From: Mycobacterium paragordonae
GTDB lineage: Bacteria > Actinomycetota > Actinomycetes > Mycobacteriales > Mycobacteriaceae
Reading direction: 5' to 3'
Length of the DNA: 64,000 nt
NCBI RefSeq assembly: GCF_003614435.1
Contig: NZ_CP025546.1
Location: 930,001 to 994,000, forward strand
Every line of letters starts with the position of its first letter. The stretch's first letter is position 1. Positions 37,534-48,138 of this stretch are shown one piece after another. Under the pieces are notes generated by a model. That model saw only the letters and a program-made list of their open reading frames with translations. It had not been told where the DNA came from and did not search any database. The translations under genes were made by a program, and so were the position numbers.

Positions 37534-37824
37534 ATGAGCGTGCAAGCCGTTGGGACCGTCATGTTCGTGCTGTGGGTCGCCGTGGGGTTGGCGACGGTGT
37601 ACGCGTTTGTGCACGCCGCCCTGCAGCGCTCCGACGCATACACCGCCGCCGACAAGCAGACCAAGCCGCTGTGGCTGGTGATCCTCGGCAGTGCGATGGC
37701 GCTGATCACCATCCTGTACGGCATCTTCGGTGTGATGGCGATTGCCGCAGCCGCGGTCGCGACCGGCGTATATCTGGTCGACGTTCGGCCGAAGCTTCTC
37801 GAAGTGCAGGGTAAGTCGCGCTAG
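37534..37824 (+). CDS. DUF2516 membrane protein (Rv0476-like)
   Basis: The 96-residue protein has two or three membrane segments (about 8-28, 46-66, 65-83) and a short basic tail ([13 protein letters not shown]). The start is ATG 37534, right after the hbhA terminator. It lies 3 bp before the secreted DUF2599 gene, so the two form an operon that continues into deoC. Function unknown. Confidence 0.78.
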   Translation: MSVQAVGTVMFVLWVAVGLATVYAFVHAALQRSDAYTAADKQTKPLWLVILGSAMALITILYGIFGVMAIAAAAVATGVYLVDVRPKLLEVQGKSR

Positions 37825-37827
37825 CGG

Positions 37828-38259
37828 ATGAAGGTCGTGCTGGTTGCGCCGGCGGCGGCGCTCATTTCGCTGCTGGGTGCCGTCCCCGCGGCTGCCGATC
37901 CAGGTTCCGGGCCGTCGTACGCCCCGCCCTTCGTGGACCACACCGAATGGGTGTATTGGGGCGTACTGTCCAGCCTGCGTGTCTATCCAACCCCCTCGGG
38001 CCGTGCTGCGTCCCGGATGTCGGGAACGGCCGGTGCCGACCCGCAAGCGGCTGACGAAGCCTGGTCCGAGGTGCTGGCGCGGTCACCCGACGCCGACACA
38101 CCCGGCATGCGTGCACAGTTCGTCTGCCACTGGCAGTTCGCCGAGATCGGGCAGCCGGGCAAAACCAGCTGGAACCTGGAGCCGTGGCGTCCGGTCGTCG
38201 ACGACGCCCAGATGGTCGCCGCCCTCTGCAATCCGGGTGCCTCGGAAGAGCCCTTCTGA
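37828..38259 (+). CDS. Secreted DUF2599 protein (Rv0477-like)
   Basis: The 143-residue precursor has a signal peptide (cleavage after AAA near residue 23). The mature domain is rich in Trp ([34 protein letters not shown]) with two Cys (FVCHW, ALCNPG) that can pair. This is the DUF2599 fold; it is an exported protein of unknown function. It overlaps deoC by 1 nt (TGATG). Confidence 0.85.
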   Translation: MKVVLVAPAAALISLLGAVPAAADPGSGPSYAPPFVDHTEWVYWGVLSSLRVYPTPSGRAASRMSGTAGADPQAADEAWSEVLARSPDADTPGMRAQFVCHWQFAEIGQPGKTSWNLEPWRPVVDDAQMVAALCNPGASEEPF

Positions 38260-38942
38260 TGGGCGGCCCGCCGAGTCGCCGGCAGCTGGCCGCGCTGGTG
38301 GATCACACCCTGCTCAAGCCGGAGGCTACCGACGCCGACGTCACGGCTCTGGTTGCTGAAGGCATTGACCTCGGGGTTTACGCCGTATGCGTCTCGCCGT
38401 CGATGGTGCCGGTCGCCGCCCGAGAGGTCCAGGCGCCAGGTGTCCGCGTCGCCGCGGTGGCCGGCTTCCCGTCGGGCAAGCATCTGTCGGTGATCAAAGC
38501 GCAGGAGGCGGCGGCGGCGGTCGCCGACGGCGCCGTCGAGATCGACATGGTCATCGACGTCGGTGCGGCGTTAGCCGGACAATTCGACGCCGTGCACGCC
38601 GACATCGCCGCGGTGCGCGCCGCCGTACCCGGCGCCGTTCTGAAGGTGATCGTGGAGTCGGCGGCGCTGCTCGCTCTCGCCGACGAACAAACCCTGGCCG
38701 CCGTCTGCCGGGCAGCCGAAGGAGCCGGCGCCGACTTCGTCAAGACCTCGACCGGCTTCCATCCCGCCGGAGGCGCGTCAGCGCGCGCCGTCGAGGTGAT
38801 GGCCGCGACGGTGGGCGGGCGGTTGGGGGTCAAGGCCAGCGGGGGCATTCGCACGGCCGCTGACGCGCTCACCATGCTGGATGCCGGAGCGACGCGGCTG
38901 GGTCTGTCCGGCACCCGGGCCGTGCTCGACGGCCTGAGTTAA
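38259..38942 (+). CDS. deoC: Deoxyribose-phosphate aldolase DeoC
   Basis: The 227-residue TIM-barrel aldolase has [11 protein letters not shown] (about 10-20), [10 protein letters not shown] (about 93), the Schiff-base Lys in [10 protein letters not shown] (about 162) and VKASGGIRT (about 192). It cleaves 2-deoxyribose 5-phosphate into acetaldehyde and glyceraldehyde 3-phosphate. The ATG at 38259 overlaps the previous stop; an upstream in-frame codon lies within the DUF2599 gene. It converges on the DUF2993 gene with 1 bp between. Confidence 0.95.
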   Translation: MGGPPSRRQLAALVDHTLLKPEATDADVTALVAEGIDLGVYAVCVSPSMVPVAAREVQAPGVRVAAVAGFPSGKHLSVIKAQEAAAAVADGAVEIDMVIDVGAALAGQFDAVHADIAAVRAAVPGAVLKVIVESAALLALADEQTLAAVCRAAEGAGADFVKTSTGFHPAGGASARAVEVMAATVGGRLGVKASGGIRTAADALTMLDAGATRLGLSGTRAVLDGLS

Positions 38943-38943
38943 C

Positions 38944-39999
38944 TCAGAGATCGGCCAGGCAGGGGTCGGTGTTACCGGCCGGGATGGTGGCGTTGCGGGC
39001 GGCGAAACGCGCGACCACTCCGCTGTCGGTGACGTCGACGCTCTCCGCGCGAACGCCCAGCGGGTAGTTCTTGGTCAGGCTCGAGGTGTAGTCGTTGAGC
39101 GTCGACTGGACCGACTCTTTCGGCAGCGAGAAGCCGAGCGTGTTGAAGCTGACGATCTGCAGCTGGATGCCGCCACCGGACACCACCGGCTTGGCGACGA
39201 TGTCGTTCAGCATGCCCTTGAGCTCGACGGTGTTGTCCTTGGGATGCGTGACCACGCTGCTGGTGACGAACTCGCCCAGAATCGGGATGGCGTTCTGCAC
39301 CGACTCCTTGATCCCCTCGGTCGTCCAGGTGATGGTGGCGTCCAGTGCGCCTATCGTGCCCTTGGAGTCACCCTTGTTCTCGAGGTTGATGTCTTGGATG
39401 TTGAGCTGCAGCTTCATGCCCTTGGCGTCGCGGATCTGGTTGCCCGCGGTCTCGATCCTGATGTTGGTGTAGTGGTCGGTGGCCACCTGCCACAGCACCA
39501 GCGGCGTCACCCCGAAGGACGCGGTGGCCTGGTCTTTCACCACGCAGGCCGTCGCGGCGGCGAGCTTGTTGTTGGCTTCGTGCCGCACGTACAGTTCGGC
39601 GCCGATCAGGCCGGCGATCAGCAGCGAGAACACGATGATCAAGACCAGCAGGATGGCCAGCGGATCGCGCCGCGAGCGCCTCTTCTTCTTGACCTCGCCG
39701 GCTTCGTCCGGCGGCTGCGCGATCGGAGTGGTCCGGTCGGCGCCGGGCATCGGCGGCGGGGTGGGGTTGATTCGCCGGGTATCGGCACTGGCGGCGGCCA
39801 TGTGGTCCGTCTGCTCAGACTGCTGTGGTGGCGGCGGAGCGGTCGGGGGTTGCTGTCCGAGTCCGCCCGGCGGGGTACCGGGGTGCAGCCGTCCGGTCGC
39901 GGGATCCGCGGGACCCGGAGGTCGGCCGAGCGGTCCCTGATCGCCAGGACGCGCCCATCCCGATGGGCCTTCGTTGCGTGGTCCCTGCGGAGTCGTCAC
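38944..39999 (-). CDS. DUF2993 (LmeA-like) membrane-anchored protein (Rv0479c-like)
   Basis: The 351-residue protein has a long Pro/Gly-rich cytoplasmic N-terminus, a basic patch KKKRRSRRD, a single membrane anchor (about 113-133) and an extracytoplasmic DUF2993 domain with many beta strands. The DUF2993 relative LmeA takes part in lipoglycan assembly; the role here is only inferred from the domain. Its ATG overlaps the nitrilase-family stop (ATGA, 39996-39999). Confidence 0.85.
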   Translation of the reverse strand: MTTPQGPRNEGPSGWARPGDQGPLGRPPGPADPATGRLHPGTPPGGLGQQPPTAPPPPQQSEQTDHMAAASADTRRINPTPPPMPGADRTTPIAQPPDEAGEVKKKRRSRRDPLAILLVLIIVFSLLIAGLIGAELYVRHEANNKLAAATACVVKDQATASFGVTPLVLWQVATDHYTNIRIETAGNQIRDAKGMKLQLNIQDINLENKGDSKGTIGALDATITWTTEGIKESVQNAIPILGEFVTSSVVTHPKDNTVELKGMLNDIVAKPVVSGGGIQLQIVSFNTLGFSLPKESVQSTLNDYTSSLTKNYPLGVRAESVDVTDSGVVARFAARNATIPAGNTDPCLADL

Positions 40000-40826
40000 C
40001 TCCGAGATTCTGCCCTATCAACCTGAACGAAAGTTGATCGGTTGCGCAGCACCGCGATCTTGTCCCGGGCTTTCTCCACGTCGTCCAGGTCGAGGTCGGC
40101 GATCAGCAGTTCCGGCTGGGAGCCCGCGGAAGCCACGACATCCCCCAGCGGTGATGCCACCAGGCTGCCGCCCACGCCGGTGGGCGCGCCCGAACCGCTC
40201 AGTTCACCGCCCGGGTCGGCCTGACCGGCGGCGAGGACGAAGCACGTCGAATCCAGTGCGCGCGCCCGGGCCAGCAGCGTCCACTGCTCGAGTTTGCCGG
40301 GTCCGGAACCCCAGGACGCGCAGACAACGATCAGCTGCGCGCCACGGTCGGCCAGCTCTGTGTAGAGCGCGGGAAACCGGATGTCGTAGCACAGCGTCAG
40401 GCCCACCCCGACCCCGTCGACATCGATAACCACCGGTTGCCGGCCGGGCGCGACGGTGCGCGATTCGGTGAAGCCGAATGCGTCGTAGAGGTGGATCTTG
40501 TCGTAACGGGCATCGGGCTCATTGGGTGTGCCGGGGCCGGCCGCGATCAGCGTATTGGTGACCCGCCCGTCGTCCGTGGGGGCGAACATGCCCGCGACGA
40601 CGGTGATGCCGGCGTCCGCCGCGATCCGGCGAAGGCCGTTGGCCCACGGACCGTCGACCGGCTCGGCGATCGGCCCCAGCGGCACCCCGAACCGGCACAT
40701 GGTGGCTTCCGGGAACACCACCAGGACGGCGCCGGCGGCGGCGGCGCGCTCGGTGTACTCGCGCACCAGCTGCAGATTTGCGGCCGGGTCGGTGCCGCTG
40801 AGGATCTGGGCCAGTGCGATTCGCAT
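39996..40826 (-). CDS. Carbon-nitrogen hydrolase (nitrilase superfamily, Rv0480c-like)
   Basis: The 276-residue protein shows the nitrilase-superfamily catalytic triad: Glu40 (VVFPEATM), Lys110 (YDKIHLYD) and Cys146 (LTLCYDIRFP). Such enzymes hydrolyse amides, commonly omega-amides or deaminated glutathione-like compounds. The start at 40826 (MRIALAQILSG) is the family-typical N-terminus; an in-frame codon at 40844 adds six residues. It is in an operon with the DUF2505 gene upstream (28 bp) and the DUF2993 gene downstream (4-nt overlap). Confidence 0.92.
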   Translation of the reverse strand: MRIALAQILSGTDPAANLQLVREYTERAAAAGAVLVVFPEATMCRFGVPLGPIAEPVDGPWANGLRRIAADAGITVVAGMFAPTDDGRVTNTLIAAGPGTPNEPDARYDKIHLYDAFGFTESRTVAPGRQPVVIDVDGVGVGLTLCYDIRFPALYTELADRGAQLIVVCASWGSGPGKLEQWTLLARARALDSTCFVLAAGQADPGGELSGSGAPTGVGGSLVASPLGDVVASAGSQPELLIADLDLDDVEKARDKIAVLRNRSTFVQVDRAESRR

Positions 40827-40854
40827 GAATTCCAGCTTAGGCACGCGACTGCGA

Positions 40855-41406
40855 TCAGCCGGTTCCGTTTCGCGCCGCCGATCCGCCCCCGTTGTTGAGC
40901 CACCGTGTGGTGAAGCGCTGCTCGATCGTCACCAGCTGGCCGAGTTCGTTGCCGATGATCCGCTCCAACTTGCCGCCGATGAACGGCACCCGCACCTGGA
41001 TGGTGAGTTGCAGGGTCATCCTGGCGCAGTCCGATTCCCCGACCGGTTGCAGCAGCGCCGTGCCCCACAGGTTGACCGGCGCACCCACGATCGATCCGGC
41101 GACCGACGCGCTCGCGATGCCGTCTCGGATCGGGCCCCACGTCTCCTCGCGCCGTACGCAGAGGTCGCCCCGGTGCAGCTGTGTGACCAGCGCGGGCAGG
41201 TTCTGGCTCAGCATCGTCTGATGCGTGATCACCTCGATGGTGCCGTCATCGCCGGACTCGCCGCCGATGCGCATCGACTCCAGGCTGGCTACGTCGACCG
41301 GCGTTTCGGCGAGCCTGGCCTCCCAGTAAGCCAAGTCATGGAAGGCCTGGTGAACGTCTCTGACGGTGCCCTCGTAGTCGGCCGACATGTCGAATGAACG
41401 CGGCAT
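40855..41406 (-). CDS. DUF2505 protein (Rv0481c-like)
   Basis: The 183-residue protein begins [20 protein letters not shown], typical of DUF2505, a START/polyketide-cyclase-like fold that may bind a hydrophobic ligand. The beta-rich middle and the C-terminal helix ([20 protein letters not shown]) fit this. Longer upstream in-frame codons would run into murB on the other strand. It is divergent from murB across 40 bp. Function unknown. Confidence 0.85.
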   Translation of the reverse strand: MPRSFDMSADYEGTVRDVHQAFHDLAYWEARLAETPVDVASLESMRIGGESGDDGTIEVITHQTMLSQNLPALVTQLHRGDLCVRREETWGPIRDGIASASVAGSIVGAPVNLWGTALLQPVGESDCARMTLQLTIQVRVPFIGGKLERIIGNELGQLVTIEQRFTTRWLNNGGGSAARNGTG

Positions 41407-41446
41407 AAGAGAAAACGCTACCGTTACGGGCCATGAAACGGAGCAC

Positions 41447-42541
41447 ATGAAACGGGAAGTCGGGTCGTTCTTTGCCGGCGCGCGCGTAGCCGAGTCGGTG
41501 CCGCTTGCACCGCTGACCACGCTGCGGGTAGGCCCGGTGGCGCGACGCGTAATCACCTGTGAGAGCGGCGATCAGGTGATCGCGGTGTTGCGGGCGCTGG
41601 ACGCCCAAGCCCACGGCTTCGACGGCGGCCCTGTCTTGGTGTTTGCTGGCGGCTCCAATCTGGTGATCGGTGACGGACTGCCGAACCTCACCGTGGTCCG
41701 GTTGGCCAACGCCCGCATCGTCGTCGACGGCAACCTGGTGCGTGCCGAGGCGGGCGCGGTGTGGGACGACGTGGTGATCCGGTCCATCGAGCACGGGCTG
41801 GGTGGGCTGGAGTGCCTGTCGGGAATCCCCGGTTCCGCGGGGGCCACGCCGGTGCAGAACGTCGGCGCGTACGGCGTGGAGGTGTCCGACACCATCACCC
41901 GAGTGAGGCTGCTGGACCGGCGCAGCGGCGAGGTGGGTTGGGTGCCCGCTGAGGATCTGCGGTTCGCGTATCGCAGCAGCATGCTCAAACGGGCCGATGG
42001 ACTCGATCTGCCCGCGATCGTCCTGGAAGTCGAGTTCGCGCTGGATGCCGGCGGACGCAGCGCGCCGCTGCGCTACGGAGAGCTGACCACGGCGCTGGGG
42101 GTGGCAACTGGGGAGCGTGGCGACCCGCGGGCGGTCCGCGCGGCGGTGCTGGCGTTGCGGGCCCGAAAGGGAATGGTGCTCGACGCCGGTGACCACGACA
42201 CCTGGAGCGTGGGCTCGTTTTTCACCAACCCGGTGGTCCCGCGGGAGGACTACGAGCGTCTGGCCGCGGCAACCGACGGGCCGGTGCCGAACTATCCGGC
42301 GCCGGACGGGGTCAAACTGGCCGCGGGCTGGCTGGTGGAGCGCGCCGGTTTCGGGAAAGGGTTCCCCGACGAGAAGGCCCCGTGCCGGCTGTCCACCAAG
42401 CACGCACTCGCCCTCACCAACCGGGGTAACGCCACCGCGGAGGACGTGATCGTACTGGCGCGGACCGTGCGTGACGGAGTTCGTGACGTGTTTGGTATCA
42501 CACTGAAACCCGAGCCTGTCCTGGTCGGATGCTCTTTATAG
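41447..42541 (+). CDS. murB: UDP-N-acetylenolpyruvoylglucosamine reductase MurB
   Basis: The 364-residue flavoenzyme has the FAD-binding blocks [23 protein letters not shown] and [19 protein letters not shown], the catalytic Ser in [12 protein letters not shown] and the C-terminal substrate motif [14 protein letters not shown]. It reduces the enolpyruvyl group to form UDP-MurNAc in peptidoglycan synthesis. ATG 41447 ([16 protein letters not shown]) matches the M. tuberculosis start; a longer open frame upstream overlaps the divergent promoter region. Confidence 0.96.
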   Translation: MKREVGSFFAGARVAESVPLAPLTTLRVGPVARRVITCESGDQVIAVLRALDAQAHGFDGGPVLVFAGGSNLVIGDGLPNLTVVRLANARIVVDGNLVRAEAGAVWDDVVIRSIEHGLGGLECLSGIPGSAGATPVQNVGAYGVEVSDTITRVRLLDRRSGEVGWVPAEDLRFAYRSSMLKRADGLDLPAIVLEVEFALDAGGRSAPLRYGELTTALGVATGERGDPRAVRAAVLALRARKGMVLDAGDHDTWSVGSFFTNPVVPREDYERLAAATDGPVPNYPAPDGVKLAAGWLVERAGFGKGFPDEKAPCRLSTKHALALTNRGNATAEDVIVLARTVRDGVRDVFGITLKPEPVLVGCSL

Positions 42542-42623
42542 CTGCTACTTTCGTGCGCGAGACGCTCCGCCGCGCCTCTTCGCAGTGGGGGAGAGGGCAT
42601 TTCGCCCGGTATCTTTGACGTTT

Positions 42624-43988
42624 GTGACCACCTCCCGCACCCCCTCGAGCCAAGGGCCGATCAATCGGCGCGCGGCTCTGGCGGCTATCGGCCTGGGCGT
42701 TTTCGCGCCGAGCGTCCTGGCCGCGTGTGCAGGCGGCAAGATCACCCCGCAATCCGAGAAGAAGCCGCCGGCCGCGCCCAAGCTGAGCTACCAGCCGGCG
42801 AACGCCACCGAAGACGTGGTGCCGATCGCGCCGATCAGCGTCAGCGTCACCGACGGCTGGTTCCAGAAGGTCGCGCTGACGAACTCGGCCGGCAAGCCCG
42901 TCGCCGGCACGTTCAACCAGGACCGCACCGTCTTCATGACCACCGAGCCGCTGGGCTACGACACCACCTACAACTGGAGCGGGTCGGCCGTCGGTCACGA
43001 CGGCAAGGCAGTTCCGGTGGCCGGCAAATTCATCACCGTTACGCCGAAGAAGAAGATCGATGGCGGGTTCCAACTGGCTGACGGTCAAACCGTAGGAATC
43101 GCGGCCCCGATCATCATCCAGTTCGACGCCCCGATCAGCGACAAAGCCGCGGTCGAGCGGGCGTTGACCATCAAGACCAACCCGCCCGTCGAGGGCAGCT
43201 GGGCATGGTTGCCTGACGAATCGCAGGGCGCCCGCATCCACTACCGGCCCAGGGAGTACTACCCGGCGGGCACCACCGTCAACGTCGACGCCAAGTTCTA
43301 CGGGCTGCCGTTCGGCGACGGGGCCTACGGTCTGCAGGACATGTCCCTGAACATCCAGATCGGCCGGCGGCAGGTCGTCAAGGCCGAGGTCTCCTCCCAC
43401 CGCATCCAAGTGGTCACCGACGCCGGTGTGATCATGGACTTCCCCTGCAGCTACGGCGAGGCCGATAAAGCCCGCAATGTGACGCGCAACGGCATTCACG
43501 TGGTCACCGAGAAATACGCCGACTTCTACATGTCCAACCCGGCCGCCGGCTACAGCAACGTGCACGAGCGGTGGGCGGTCCGGATCTCCAACAACGGCGA
43601 GTTCATCCACGCGAACCCGTCCAGCGCCGGCGCCCAGGGCAACAGCAACGTCACCAACGGCTGCATCAACCTGTCCACTTCCGACGCGGCCGAGTACTTC
43701 CCGACGGCGATGTACGGCGACCCGGTCGAGGTGACCGGCAGCTCTATCCAGCTCTCCTACTCCGACGGCGACATCTGGGACTGGGCGGTGGACTGGGACA
43801 CCTGGGTCGCGATGTCGGCGCTGCCCGCGCCGTCCGGGCGCCCCCCGGGCACTCAGATCCCGGTCACCGCACCGGCGACGCCGTCGAACGCACCCAGCCT
43901 GTCGGGCACTCCGACGACCACGACGACGACGACCACCGCCACGACGACCACCGCCACGACCGGGCCTAGTTCTGGGCCAGGTGGTTGA
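42624..43988 (+). CDS. lprQ: Lipoprotein L,D-transpeptidase LprQ (LdtMt5-like)
   Basis: The 454-residue protein has a twin-arginine-like signal ([18 protein letters not shown]) with lipobox LAAC, so Cys is probably lipidated after export. Immunoglobulin-like domains (about 50-250) precede the YkuD catalytic domain (about 250-385) with its active-site motif FIHANPSS and TNGCINLST (catalytic Cys about 352). It makes 3-3 cross-links in peptidoglycan. The tail is a Thr-rich low-complexity stretch. GTG 42624 is chosen for the signal peptide. Its end overlaps the convergent SDR gene by 23 bp. Confidence 0.93.
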   Translation: MTTSRTPSSQGPINRRAALAAIGLGVFAPSVLAACAGGKITPQSEKKPPAAPKLSYQPANATEDVVPIAPISVSVTDGWFQKVALTNSAGKPVAGTFNQDRTVFMTTEPLGYDTTYNWSGSAVGHDGKAVPVAGKFITVTPKKKIDGGFQLADGQTVGIAAPIIIQFDAPISDKAAVERALTIKTNPPVEGSWAWLPDESQGARIHYRPREYYPAGTTVNVDAKFYGLPFGDGAYGLQDMSLNIQIGRRQVVKAEVSSHRIQVVTDAGVIMDFPCSYGEADKARNVTRNGIHVVTEKYADFYMSNPAAGYSNVHERWAVRISNNGEFIHANPSSAGAQGNSNVTNGCINLSTSDAAEYFPTAMYGDPVEVTGSSIQLSYSDGDIWDWAVDWDTWVAMSALPAPSGRPPGTQIPVTAPATPSNAPSLSGTPTTTTTTTTATTTTATTGPSSGPGG

Positions 43989-44724
43989 ACTTCCGCGTCG
44001 CTGACGCCTGATCGCGGGGCCGGATGATGATCTGGTCCAGGTTCACGTGCGAGGGACGCGACGCGACGAACCCGATGACCTCAGCGACGTCGGCGGCCAC
44101 CAGCGGCGTCATCCCCGTGTAGACGGCGTCCGCACGTTGCTCATCGCCGTCGAACCGAACCAGCGAGAACTCGGTCTCCACCGCGCCGGGGGCTATCTCG
44201 GTCAAACGCACCGGCTTCCCCAGTAGTTCGCCGCGCAGCGTGCGGTGCAGTGCGCCCTGAGCGTGCTTGGCCGCCGTGTAGCCGGCGCCGCCGTCGTAAA
44301 TCTCAAGGGCCGCAATCGAAGTCACGGTGACGATCAGACCGTCGCCGGACTCGATCAGCTTGGGCAGCAATGCCCGGGTCACCCGCAGCGTGCCCAGCAC
44401 ATTGGTCTCCCACATCCAGCGCCAATGCTCCATGTCGGCATCCGCCACCGGCGCCAGGCCCTTCGCGCCGCCGGCGTTGTTGATCAGCACGTCGACCCGG
44501 TCCAGCCGGCGGGCCAGCGCGGCCACGTCCTCGTCTTTTGTGACGTCGGCCACAACCCCGGTGCCGCCGACCTCGGCGGCCAGCGCATTGATCCGATCGG
44601 CCCGCCGTGCCACTGCAACCACGTGAAATCCTTGTGCGGCAAGCACTTTCGTGGTCGCCTCGCCGATCCCGGAACTGGCTCCGGTCACCACGGCGACTGG
44701 CTTCTTCGGGTCGGGGGAACTCAT
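43966..44724 (-). CDS. Short-chain dehydrogenase/reductase (Rv0484c-like)
   Basis: This 252-residue classical SDR has the NAD(P) motif [11 protein letters not shown] (about 15-25), NNAGG (about 87), catalytic Ser in VTSIAALE (about 140) and YTAAK (about 155). It oxidises or reduces an alcohol/keto substrate that cannot be named. Arg39-Arg40 after the second strand (VARRADR) suggest NADP preference. ATG 44724 gives the length of Rv0484c within one residue; the longer open frame upstream is antisense to the ROK gene. Confidence 0.92.
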   Translation of the reverse strand: MSSPDPKKPVAVVTGASSGIGEATTKVLAAQGFHVVAVARRADRINALAAEVGGTGVVADVTKDEDVAALARRLDRVDVLINNAGGAKGLAPVADADMEHWRWMWETNVLGTLRVTRALLPKLIESGDGLIVTVTSIAALEIYDGGAGYTAAKHAQGALHRTLRGELLGKPVRLTEIAPGAVETEFSLVRFDGDEQRADAVYTGMTPLVAADVAEVIGFVASRPSHVNLDQIIIRPRDQASATRKFNHLAQN

Positions 44725-44905
44725 CGGGACAACTCTAATAAACGTGCTAAATTTTCGGTGTGTACTGCAGTGCCATGTTCCGCACGACGACCGCGTGTCT
44801 TTACGCGGGCGCGTGTTGTTGTCGCGCACTTTGCCGCGCCTGAACTGACGCAAGTCGCGGGTGTGGCCAGGGACCCGGCCATCGGAACTCGTAAAAGGAC
44901 TGCCA

Positions 44906-46222
44906 GTGCACTCGACTACTCTCACCCACCAATCGCACAGCCGCACCGGGCATAACGCACAGTTGCGGGCATACCGCCAGGTCGTGCCCCCGGCGTTGCA
45001 CCTGTCGGACTCCGCGGCGGCGTCGGTCTTCCGCGCCGTGCGGTTACGCGGCCCCGTGGGCCGCGACGTCATCGCCAGTGTCACCTCTTTGAGCATCGCC
45101 ACGGTGAACCGTCAGGTCATCGCGTTGCTCGATGCCGGACTGCTCCGTGAACGCGCCGACCTGGCGGTTTCCGGGGCGATCGGACGCCCGAGGGTTCCGG
45201 TGGAGGTCAACCACGAGCCCTTCGTCACGCTCGGCATCCACATCGGCGCCCGCACCACGAGCATCGTGGCTACCGACCTGTTCGGCCGCACGCTGGACAC
45301 GGTGGAGACCCCGACGCCGCTCAGCGCCGCGGGTCCCGCCCTGACGGCGCTGTCCCACAGCGCCAGCCGCTACCTGCGACGCTGGCACCGGCGGCGCGCG
45401 CTGTGGGCCGGCGTGGCGATCGGCGGCACCGTCGACAGCACAACCGGCCTGGTGGACCACCCCCGACTGGGTTGGCGGCAGGCTCCGGTCGGACCGGTGC
45501 TGGCCGACGCGCTGGGCTTGCCCGTTTCGGTGGCTTCGCACGTGGACGCGATGGCCGGGGCGGAACTGCTGCTGGGCATGCGGCGGTTCGCGCCCGGCAC
45601 CTCGACCAGCTTGTACGTGTATGCGCGCGAGACCGTGGGCTATGCCCTGGTGATCGGCGGGCGGGTGCACTGCCCGGCCAGCGGGCCGGGCACCATCGCA
45701 CCCCTGCCGGTGCAATCGGAGTTGCTCGGCGGGTCCGGGCAACTGGAATCCACCGTGAGTGACGAGGCCGTACTGGCGGCCGCCCGTCGGCTCCGGATCC
45801 TGCCCGGAGTGGCCCCCGCCACCCGTCCCGGTGCGTCGACGACCGCGATGACCGACCTGCTGCGAGTGGCACGGTCGGGCAACGAGCAGGCCAGAGAGCT
45901 GCTGTCGGAGCGGGCGCGGGTGCTCGGCGGGGCCGTCGCGCTGCTGCGCGACATGCTCAACCCAGACGAAGTAGTGGTCGGCGGCCAGGCGTTCACCGAG
46001 TATCCGGAAGGGATGGCGGACGTGGAGGCCGCCTTCGCCGAGCGTTCGGTGCTGGCTCCGCGCGACATCCGCGTCACCGCCTTCGGCAACCGCGTGCAGG
46101 AGGCCGGAGCCGGCATCGTGTCGCTGGACGGACTCTATGCCGACCCGTTGGGAGCGATGCGCCGATCGGGAGCACTGAGCGACCGCCTCGTCGACACCGA
46201 GCCCACTGCTATCGCCAAGTAG
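44906..46222 (+). CDS. ROK-family transcriptional regulator (Rv0485-like)
   Basis: The 438-residue protein has an N-terminal winged helix (about 45-90, SDSAAASVFRAVRLRGPVGR) and a ROK domain with the ATPase-like fold (GVAIGGTVDSTTGLVDHPRL). The sugar kinase signature is incomplete, as usual in ROK repressors. The length equals Rv0485, which regulates pe13/ppe18 in M. tuberculosis. GTG 44906 is chosen for that length. It is divergent from the SDR gene across 181 bp and followed by mshA. Confidence 0.9.
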   Translation: MHSTTLTHQSHSRTGHNAQLRAYRQVVPPALHLSDSAAASVFRAVRLRGPVGRDVIASVTSLSIATVNRQVIALLDAGLLRERADLAVSGAIGRPRVPVEVNHEPFVTLGIHIGARTTSIVATDLFGRTLDTVETPTPLSAAGPALTALSHSASRYLRRWHRRRALWAGVAIGGTVDSTTGLVDHPRLGWRQAPVGPVLADALGLPVSVASHVDAMAGAELLLGMRRFAPGTSTSLYVYARETVGYALVIGGRVHCPASGPGTIAPLPVQSELLGGSGQLESTVSDEAVLAAARRLRILPGVAPATRPGASTTAMTDLLRVARSGNEQARELLSERARVLGGAVALLRDMLNPDEVVVGGQAFTEYPEGMADVEAAFAERSVLAPRDIRVTAFGNRVQEAGAGIVSLDGLYADPLGAMRRSGALSDRLVDTEPTAIAK

Positions 46223-46254
46223 GGTTCTGACCTGCTCAGCCGTCGATCCAAGCC

Positions 46255-47619
46255 ATGCGCCCGGGCTTACGCTGCGGGGCGTCCTGTAAAGATGACAGTG
46301 TGCGTTACGACGACGAGCCACGCCGGGTAGCCCTGCTCGCGGTACACACGTCGCCGCTGGCACAGCCCGGCACCGGTGATGCCGGCGGCATGAACGTCTA
46401 TGTGCTGCAGAGCGCATTGCACCTGGCCAAGCGGGGCATCGAGGTGGAGATCTTCACCCGGGCCACCGCATCAGCCGACCCGCCGGTGGTGCGCGCCGCA
46501 CCCGGCGTGCTGGTTCGCAACGTGGTCGCCGGGCCGTTCGAGGGCCTCGACAAGTACGACCTGCCGACGCAGTTGTGCGCCTTCGCCGCCGGGGTGCTGC
46601 GCGCCGAAGCCGCGCACGAGCCGGGTTACTACGACATCGTGCACTCCCACTACTGGCTGTCCGGGCAGGTCGGCTGGCTGGCCCGCGATCGGTGGGCGGT
46701 GCCGTTGGTGCATACCGCGCACACGCTGGCCGCGGTGAAGAACGCGGCGCTGGCCGACGGTGACACCGCGGAGCCGCCGTTGCGCACGGTCGGCGAGCAG
46801 CAGGTCGTCGACGAGGCGGACCGGCTCATCGTCAACACCGAAGACGAAGCGCGACAATTAATTTTGTTGCACCACGCGGATCCGGCCCGCATCGATGTAG
46901 TGCACCCCGGTGTGGATTTGGAGGTTTTCCGGCCGGGCGACCGGGCGGCCGCGCGGGCAAAGTTGGGGCTGGCGCCCGACGAGCCGGTGGTGGCCTTCGT
47001 CGGGCGCATCCAGCCGCTCAAGGCGCCCGACATCGTGCTGCGGGCGGCGGCGCGACTGCCGGGTGTGCGCATCGTCGTGGCCGGTGGCCCCTCCGGAAGC
47101 GGCCTGGCATCCCCGGACGGCCTGTCCCGGCTTGCCGGTGAACTCGGCATCGCCTCGCGGGTGACCTTCCTGCCGCCGCAGTCCCGCGAAGATCTGGCCA
47201 CCTTGTTCCACGCCGCCGACCTGGTTGCGGTGCCGAGCTATTCGGAGTCGTTCGGCCTGGTCGCGGTGGAAGCACAGGCCTGCGGAACGCCGGTGGTGGC
47301 AGCTGCGGTGGGCGGGCTTCCGGTGGCGGTGCGCGACGGCATCACCGGCACGCTGGTCTCCGGGCACGAGGTCGGGCAGTGGGCCGACGCCATCGACCAC
47401 CTGTTGCGGGTCAACGCCGGCCCCCAGGGCTGGGCGATGAGCCGGGCCGCGGCCCAGCATGCCGCCACGTTCTCCTGGGAGAACACCACCGACGCGCTGC
47501 TGACCAGCTACCGTCGCGCGATCGACGACTTCAGCGCCGGACGCCAGCGCCGGGTGCGTGACCTGGTCGCCAAGCGCAAGCCGAGGCGCTGGTCGGCCCG
47601 GCGGGGGGTGGGCGCGTGA
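46255..47619 (+). CDS. mshA: D-inositol-3-phosphate glycosyltransferase MshA
   Basis: The 454-residue GT4 glycosyltransferase has [20 protein letters not shown] at the N-terminal domain start, [14 protein letters not shown], and the C-terminal UDP-sugar-binding block [19 protein letters not shown] (about 325). It transfers GlcNAc to inositol 3-phosphate, the first step of mycothiol synthesis. The M. tuberculosis protein has a longer poorly conserved N-terminus; ATG 46255 or GTG 46300 ([13 protein letters not shown]) are both possible starts. The stop overlaps the next gene (GTGA, 47616-47619). Confidence 0.95.
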   Translation: MRPGLRCGASCKDDSVRYDDEPRRVALLAVHTSPLAQPGTGDAGGMNVYVLQSALHLAKRGIEVEIFTRATASADPPVVRAAPGVLVRNVVAGPFEGLDKYDLPTQLCAFAAGVLRAEAAHEPGYYDIVHSHYWLSGQVGWLARDRWAVPLVHTAHTLAAVKNAALADGDTAEPPLRTVGEQQVVDEADRLIVNTEDEARQLILLHHADPARIDVVHPGVDLEVFRPGDRAAARAKLGLAPDEPVVAFVGRIQPLKAPDIVLRAAARLPGVRIVVAGGPSGSGLASPDGLSRLAGELGIASRVTFLPPQSREDLATLFHAADLVAVPSYSESFGLVAVEAQACGTPVVAAAVGGLPVAVRDGITGTLVSGHEVGQWADAIDHLLRVNAGPQGWAMSRAAAQHAATFSWENTTDALLTSYRRAIDDFSAGRQRRVRDLVAKRKPRRWSARRGVGA

Positions 47620-48125
47620 GCGTGGAGCAGGTGATCGAGGATGCGCTGCGGGCCAGCGAGCTGAACTACTCCAAACACCCCGGCGCGCGCGGCGGGCTGG
47701 CGGGAATCATCGTCGAGCTGCCCGGCGAGCGCAGGCTCAAGACGAACACGATCCTGAGCGTCGGCGAGCATTCGGTGCGGGTCGAGGCGTTCGTGTGCCG
47801 CAAGCCCGACGAGAACCACGAGGGCGTGTACCGGTTCCTGCTCAAACGCAACCGCCGGCTTTACGGGGTCGCCTACACCCTGGACAAGGTCGGCGACATC
47901 TATCTCGTGGGGCGAATGTCGCTGGCCTCGGTCGACGCCGAGGAGATCGACCGCGTGCTGGGTCAGGTGCTCGAGGCGGTGGATTCGGACTTCAATACGT
48001 TGCTGGAGTTGGGTTTTCGCACTTCGATCCAGAAGGAATGGGAGTGGCGGGTCTCCCGCGGTGAGTCGCTGAAGAACCTGGAAGCGTTCGCGCACCTGAT
48101 AGACGAAGACGACGAGACTGCGTGA
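47616..48125 (+). CDS. YbjN-domain protein (Rv0487-like)
   Basis: The 169-residue protein has the YbjN/type III secretion chaperone-like fold, as in actinobacterial Rv0487 homologues: [18 protein letters not shown], then [20 protein letters not shown] and [20 protein letters not shown]. Function unknown; related proteins are linked to stress responses. Translation is coupled to mshA by the GTGA overlap. It is 13 bp before gpm1; the LysE-type gene Rv0488 that lies between them in M. tuberculosis is absent. Confidence 0.85.
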   Translation: MSVEQVIEDALRASELNYSKHPGARGGLAGIIVELPGERRLKTNTILSVGEHSVRVEAFVCRKPDENHEGVYRFLLKRNRRLYGVAYTLDKVGDIYLVGRMSLASVDAEEIDRVLGQVLEAVDSDFNTLLELGFRTSIQKEWEWRVSRGESLKNLEAFAHLIDEDDETA

Positions 48126-48138
48126 GAGACTGGCCGGC